This document shows, piece after piece, positions 60,943 to 64,000 of a stretch of 64,000 nt of DNA (position 1 is its first letter; every line of letters starts with the position of its first letter). A model generated the notes under the pieces. That model ran no database searches and had not been told where the DNA came from. It worked only from the letters and a program-made list of their open reading frames with translations. The stretch spans positions 1,631,501 to 1,695,500 of the forward strand of contig NZ_SZNK01000001.1 in assembly GCF_005217615.1 (NCBI RefSeq). The letters run 5' to 3'. Source of the stretch: Brevibacillus antibioticus (GTDB taxonomy: Bacteria > Bacillota > Bacilli > Brevibacillales > Brevibacillaceae). A program made the translations under genes and the position numbers.

Positions 60943-61745
60943 GTGGCGAATCTGAGTCCTTGACTAATGAAGACTGGCAAAACAGACGAGTGATTTTCGT
61001 TGGCAAATTCCTTAAAGGAAGCCTTGATTTGGCCCTTACCCATGGAGGACAATCGTTCGATCATCGCCAGCGATTTTTCTTTGACCAAGAATCGCCCATC
61101 GTTTTCCAACTCGCCGATCGTCAGGAGCGCATGGACGTCGAGGTCATCTGTCAGCAGGCTCGGCAATTGACTCTCCTTCGCAAGCAGCACGCTCTCATTC
61201 CAGTGGATAGAGGGGCTACCGGCAATATACCGCTGGAATGCGTGTGGTCTCGACAGAAGCACATGCAAGACAAATAAGCCGCCTAGCGAATGTCCCAAAA
61301 TCGCTTGCTGCGTCCGATCGATGGGGAAGTCGTTTTCGATGCTAGGCTTGAGCTCCTCCTCTAAAAAGGTGAGGAACTGCTCCGCTCCCCCCATTTGTGG
61401 CCACTCGGCTCCTTTTGGGCTGCCAGGAAGCTCTGAGGCGGGAACTTCATGCGTGTAATCATTGAAACGGGCAGGATGGTATGGATCGTCTGTTGGATAG
61501 CCAATCCCGACGACGATAGCAGGATACACCCCAGTTCGTTTGGGGCCACGTGATTGTATCCGTATCGCTTCGGTCATAGTGGCAAAAACAGAGTTGCCAT
61601 CTAGCAAATATATGACGGGAAAGCCTGATTCCGGAGGGGGATCGGCAGGTATACTTACGAAAATGTGATAGTCACGCTCTTGATACGTCATGATTTTACT
61701 GTAAGAACGAGGAATGACGACAGGTTGATAGTCGGTGCTTTTCAT
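60921..61745 (-). CDS. alpha/beta hydrolase, IroE/Fes-like esterase
   Basis: A 274-residue hydrolase of the putative-esterase family that includes siderophore-tricatecholate esterases. FPVIYLLDGNSVFATMTEAI is the N-terminal family segment, the nucleophile Ser is in GHSLGG, the Asp is likely in LLTIGELEND and the His in FANENHSSVLP. In Bacillota, such enzymes (YuiI/BesA-like) release iron from trilactone siderophores. No siderophore genes are adjacent, so the substrate is inference. It is convergent with the ACT gene. Confidence 0.83.
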   Translation of the reverse strand: MKSTDYQPVVIPRSYSKIMTYQERDYHIFVSIPADPPPESGFPVIYLLDGNSVFATMTEAIRIQSRGPKRTGVYPAIVVGIGYPTDDPYHPARFNDYTHEVPASELPGSPKGAEWPQMGGAEQFLTFLEEELKPSIENDFPIDRTQQAILGHSLGGLFVLHVLLSRPHAFQRYIAGSPSIHWNESVLLAKESQLPSLLTDDLDVHALLTIGELENDGRFLVKEKSLAMIERLSSMGKGQIKASFKEFANENHSSVLPVFISQGLRFATKKTARY

Positions 61746-61873
61746 GAGGGCTACTCTCCAATCTCTCCAAGGCTAACCAACACGCACAAAATCTATTATA
61801 TGAACGAGAACCAGAGATTGGCAATAGCCGAAAAAGGAGAATAGTTAGTTTTCGAAAAGAGCCCATACTGAGC

Positions 61874-61902
61874 TTGACTCCTACGATATATTGAGGTAAA
61901 GT
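61874..61902 (+). promoter_or_regulatory. sigma-A promoter of the nrd operon
   Basis: TTGACT (61874) and TAAAGT (61897) are separated by 17 bases, about 20 bases ahead of the riboswitch. Confidence 0.6.
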
Positions 61903-61923
61903 AAGTTTTACCAACTACATATT

Positions 61924-62110
61924 GATGCGGTAAGGTGTTTGCCAGCCAGATTTGGTAGACTTAATAGGGAAGTCGGTGAGAATCCGACGCGGTCCCGCCA
62001 CTGTAATGAGAGAGTTCCATTTGCGTAAGAATGCCACTGATCCATGAGGGATTGGGAAGGTGAAATGGAGCGATGATCCTAAAGCCAGGAGACCTGCCTA
62101 ACCGCTTGCA
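61924..62110 (+). promoter_or_regulatory. cobalamin (B12) riboswitch
   Basis: All core B12-riboswitch blocks are present: AAGGTGTTTGCC early, AATAGGGAAGTCGGTGAGAA then TCCGACGCGGTCCCGCCACTG (with TAAT following), and the B12 box AAAGCCAGGAGACCTGCC. The closing stem GCGGT/ACCGC pairs 61927 with 62101. It controls the downstream nrdI-nrdE genes through the following terminator: adenosylcobalamin binding should stop transcription. Confidence 0.95.
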
Positions 62111-62187
62111 CTGTTTACCCTACGGGAGATAGGGAAGTGTTCGAGCGCTCAATTCGCGTTGGCGAATTGCTAGATGGAAGTCATCAC

Positions 62188-62224
62188 GCGCATTCGGCAT
62201 GTAAACGTCGGATGCGCTTTTACT
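62188..62224 (+). terminator. riboswitch expression-platform terminator
   Basis: GCGCATTCGGC pairs with GTCGGATGCGC and is followed by TTTTACTTT, 44 bp ahead of nrdI. A second hairpin, AATTCGC-gttg-GCGAATT (62150-62167), lies just before it and may take part in switching. Confidence 0.75.
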
Positions 62225-62267
62225 TTGGCTAAATAACATACATACAGAGTAAAAATAGCAGGATAGG

Positions 62268-62636
62268 ATGAGGGACATGCTAATCGCTTATGATTCAAAA
62301 ACAGGAAACGTCCGAAGATTCGTCAACAAAATAAATTTGCCACATGTGGAAATTGATCAAGATATGGTGCTGGACGAGCCATTCATTTTGATCACATACA
62401 CGACGGGATTCGGACAAGTGCCGGAGAAGGTGGCGACGTTCCTGAAGCGAAATCATGTCCATCTGCGCGGAGTATCCGCCAGCGGTAACCGCAACTGGGG
62501 AACCAGCTTTGCCAAAAGCGCGGATACGATCGCGAGCCAATATGGTGTTCCGGTGATTTCTAAGTTTGAACTGTCCGGTACCGGCCGTGACGTGGAACAA
62601 TTTACGAGTGGGGTGGCAGCAATTGCGGCATATTGA
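62268..62636 (+). CDS. nrdI: NrdI, flavodoxin-like activator of class Ib ribonucleotide reductase
   Basis: A 122-residue flavoprotein that supplies superoxide to load the Mn2-tyrosyl radical of NrdF. It has the NrdI start LIAYDSKTGNVRRFV, TYTTGFGQVPE, SGNRNWGTSFAKSAD and KFELSGTGRDVEQF. Start ATG 62268 or 62277; the latter fits the usual NrdI N-terminus. It is controlled by the B12 riboswitch and overlaps nrdE. Confidence 0.94.
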   Translation: MRDMLIAYDSKTGNVRRFVNKINLPHVEIDQDMVLDEPFILITYTTGFGQVPEKVATFLKRNHVHLRGVSASGNRNWGTSFAKSADTIASQYGVPVISKFELSGTGRDVEQFTSGVAAIAAY

Positions 62637-64000
62637 ATTGAACAACGAACTGATGCAGCGTGGCAATGACGGATTTTATCAACTGGAAAAGGATCGGGAA
62701 GCGGTTGCGGTCTTCATGGAAGAAGTGCAGTCCAACACGATGACTTTTGGCAGTGTCAAAGAACGCATGGACTATTTGATCGAGAATGACTTCTATGAAA
62801 ACGTCTATGAAACATACACGGTTGAGCAGGTTGATGAAGTTTTCCGTTTGGCCTATGACGTCGATTTTCAATTTGCTTCGTATATGGCTATCTCCAAATT
62901 TTATAAAGATTACGCTTTGAAAACGAACGATAAATCGATGTACTTGGAGCAGTATCCAGACCGGGTGGCCGTTGTGGCACTGTCCCTTGGACAGGGTGAC
63001 TTTGAGCTCGCCAAGCGTTTAACGGTCTCCATGATGGATCAACGCCTGCAGCCGGCGACGCCAACCTTCCTGAACGCAGGCAAAAGCCGCAGGGGAGAAA
63101 TGGTTTCCTGCTTCTTGCTCGAAATGGATGATTCACTGAATTCCATCAACTTTATTTTGGGAACTTGTATGCAGCTATCCAAAATTGGCGGCGGTGTAGC
63201 CGTGAACCTGTCCAAGCTTCGCGGACGAGGAGAGCCGATCAAAGGCGTCGAGGGCGCGGCAAAAGGTGTCATGCCGGTTCTCAAGCTGTTGGAAGATGCG
63301 TTTTCCTACGCAGATCAAATGGGGCAACGCAAAGGGTCAGGTGCAGCGTACTACAACATCTTTGGCTGGGATATCAACGAGTTTCTCGATTGCAAAAAAA
63401 TCAATGCCGATGAAAAAGCACGCATCAAAACATTGTCCATCGGCCTAATCGTACCAAACGTGTTCTACAAGCTGGCTGAAGAAAACAAGCCACTGACTGT
63501 GTTTGCTCCATACTCCGTGTACAAAGAATACGGTGTGCATCTGGATGATATGGACCTCGATGACATGTACGAGGAGCTCTTGGCAAACGATCGCGTCAAG
63601 AAAAAGACCGTGATGAGCGCACGAGAGATGTTGACGAAAATCGCGATGATCCAAATGGAATCGGGCTATCCGTACATCATGAACAAAACGAATGCGAACA
63701 ACAACCATGCCCTAAAAGATCTCGGTTCGGTGAAAATGTCCAACCTATGCACGGAAATCTTCCAGCTGCAGGAGACTTCGACGATCACCAATTACGGCGA
63801 GATGGATATCATCCGTCGCGATATTAGCTGCAATCTGGCATCACTCAATATCGTCAACGTGATGGAACGCAAAATGGTCCGTGAATCCGTCCACGAAGGA
63901 ATCGAAGCGATTACTGCCGTAAGTGACATGACCCGTGTAGAAAACGCTCCGGGCGTTCAAAAAGCAAACAGTGAGCTGCACTCAGTAGGGCTCGGTGCGA
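62608..64000 (+). CDS. nrdE: class Ib ribonucleotide reductase large subunit NrdE (cut by right edge)
   Basis: This frame is open to the window end (464 residues seen of about 700). It aligns along its length with NrdE: HIELNNELMQ, ALKTNDKSMYLEQYPDRVA, LQPATPTFLNAGKSRRGEMV with the first redox Cys in SCFLLE, MQLSKIGGGVAVNLSKL, DAFSYADQMGQRKGSGAAYY, MSNLCTEIFQL, ISCNLASLNI. It reduces ribonucleoside diphosphates. No ATG is available at the start; GTG 62608 (overlapping nrdI by 29 bp) or TTG 62623 is used. The radical-transfer residues and C-terminal Cys pair lie beyond the edge. Confidence 0.95.
   Translation, partial: MGWQQLRHIELNNELMQRGNDGFYQLEKDREAVAVFMEEVQSNTMTFGSVKERMDYLIENDFYENVYETYTVEQVDEVFRLAYDVDFQFASYMAISKFYKDYALKTNDKSMYLEQYPDRVAVVALSLGQGDFELAKRLTVSMMDQRLQPATPTFLNAGKSRRGEMVSCFLLEMDDSLNSINFILGTCMQLSKIGGGVAVNLSKLRGRGEPIKGVEGAAKGVMPVLKLLEDAFSYADQMGQRKGSGAAYYNIFGWDINEFLDCKKINADEKARIKTLSIGLIVPNVFYKLAEENKPLTVFAPYSVYKEYGVHLDDMDLDDMYEELLANDRVKKKTVMSAREMLTKIAMIQMESGYPYIMNKTNANNNHALKDLGSVKMSNLCTEIFQLQETSTITNYGEMDIIRRDISCNLASLNIVNVMERKMVRESVHEGIEAITAVSDMTRVENAPGVQKANSELHSVGLGA

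Overview
The window looks like a chromosomal segment of an endospore-forming Bacillota. My best guess is Brevibacillus or a close Paenibacillaceae relative, judged from the mix of a small acid-soluble spore protein (Tlp), a YhcN/YlaJ-type lipoprotein, a YolD-like protein, Bacillus-type Shine-Dalgarno sequences and a large trans-AT polyketide cluster. I cannot prove the genus from the sequence alone.

Region 1 (1-22.2 kb) is the 3' end of a trans-acyltransferase polyketide synthase (PKS) cluster, visibly GC-richer than the rest. It opens with a beta-branching cassette: the C-terminal end of an HMG-CoA-synthase-like enzyme and two enoyl-CoA hydratase homologues of the PksH and PksI types. Two very large PKS genes follow. 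The first reads ER(PfaD type)-KS-DH-KR-ACP-KS-KR-ACP-KS-MT. The second reads ACP-KS-DH(degenerate)-KR-ACP-KS-ACP-TE. No AT domain is present, so malonyl units must come from a trans AT outside the window. Module 3 is split between the two proteins (KS-MT at the end of one, its ACP at the start of the next). The MT region carries two frameshifts. The cluster ends at a strong terminator, convergent with fabZ.

Region 2 (22.2-35.6 kb) is ordinary accessory and housekeeping content: fabZ, DUF3885, a YkvA-type DUF1232 protein, an MDR oxidoreductase, a CDGSH iron-sulfur protein, a four-gene two-component/ABC module of the peptide-antibiotic sensing type (response regulator, intramembrane-sensing kinase, ATPase, FtsX-type permease), an isochorismatase-like hydrolase, a lipoprotein, a HAD nucleotidase and a UbiD-family decarboxylase.

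Region 3 (35.8-43.7 kb) is one long operon: a PRD/EIIB-domain regulator, an amidohydrolase, a small PRD protein, a glycine-rich SFCGS protein, DUF4312, DUF4311, DUF4310, a DgaE-like PLP ammonia lyase, a KDGP aldolase and an HPr protein. The enzymes suggest catabolism of an acylated amino-sugar acid through 2-keto-3-deoxy-6-phosphogluconate to pyruvate and glyceraldehyde-3-phosphate. The transport part is uncharacterised, and the HPr and PRD proteins hint that it is PTS-like. I regard this as the best candidate for an undescribed system.

Region 4 (43.9-61.8 kb) is a patchwork of single genes: aldo/keto reductase, SRPBCC protein, DUF4386, YkgJ-like cysteine cluster protein, acetyltransferases, O-methyltransferase, BASS-family transporter, P1 peptidase, glycerophosphodiesterase, DUF952, tlp, mnmA, an ACT-domain protein and an IroE-like esterase. 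It also holds a TetR remnant, a 233-bp MITE-like element next to a 20-bp tandem duplication, a secreted toxin-like protein followed by a small two-helix membrane protein (possible bacteriocin/immunity pair), a LexA-controlled YolD-like gene, and several short genes without ordinary ATG starts.

Region 5 (61.87-64.0 kb) is a cobalamin riboswitch with promoter and terminator ahead of nrdI and nrdE (class Ib ribonucleotide reductase). nrdE runs off the right edge.
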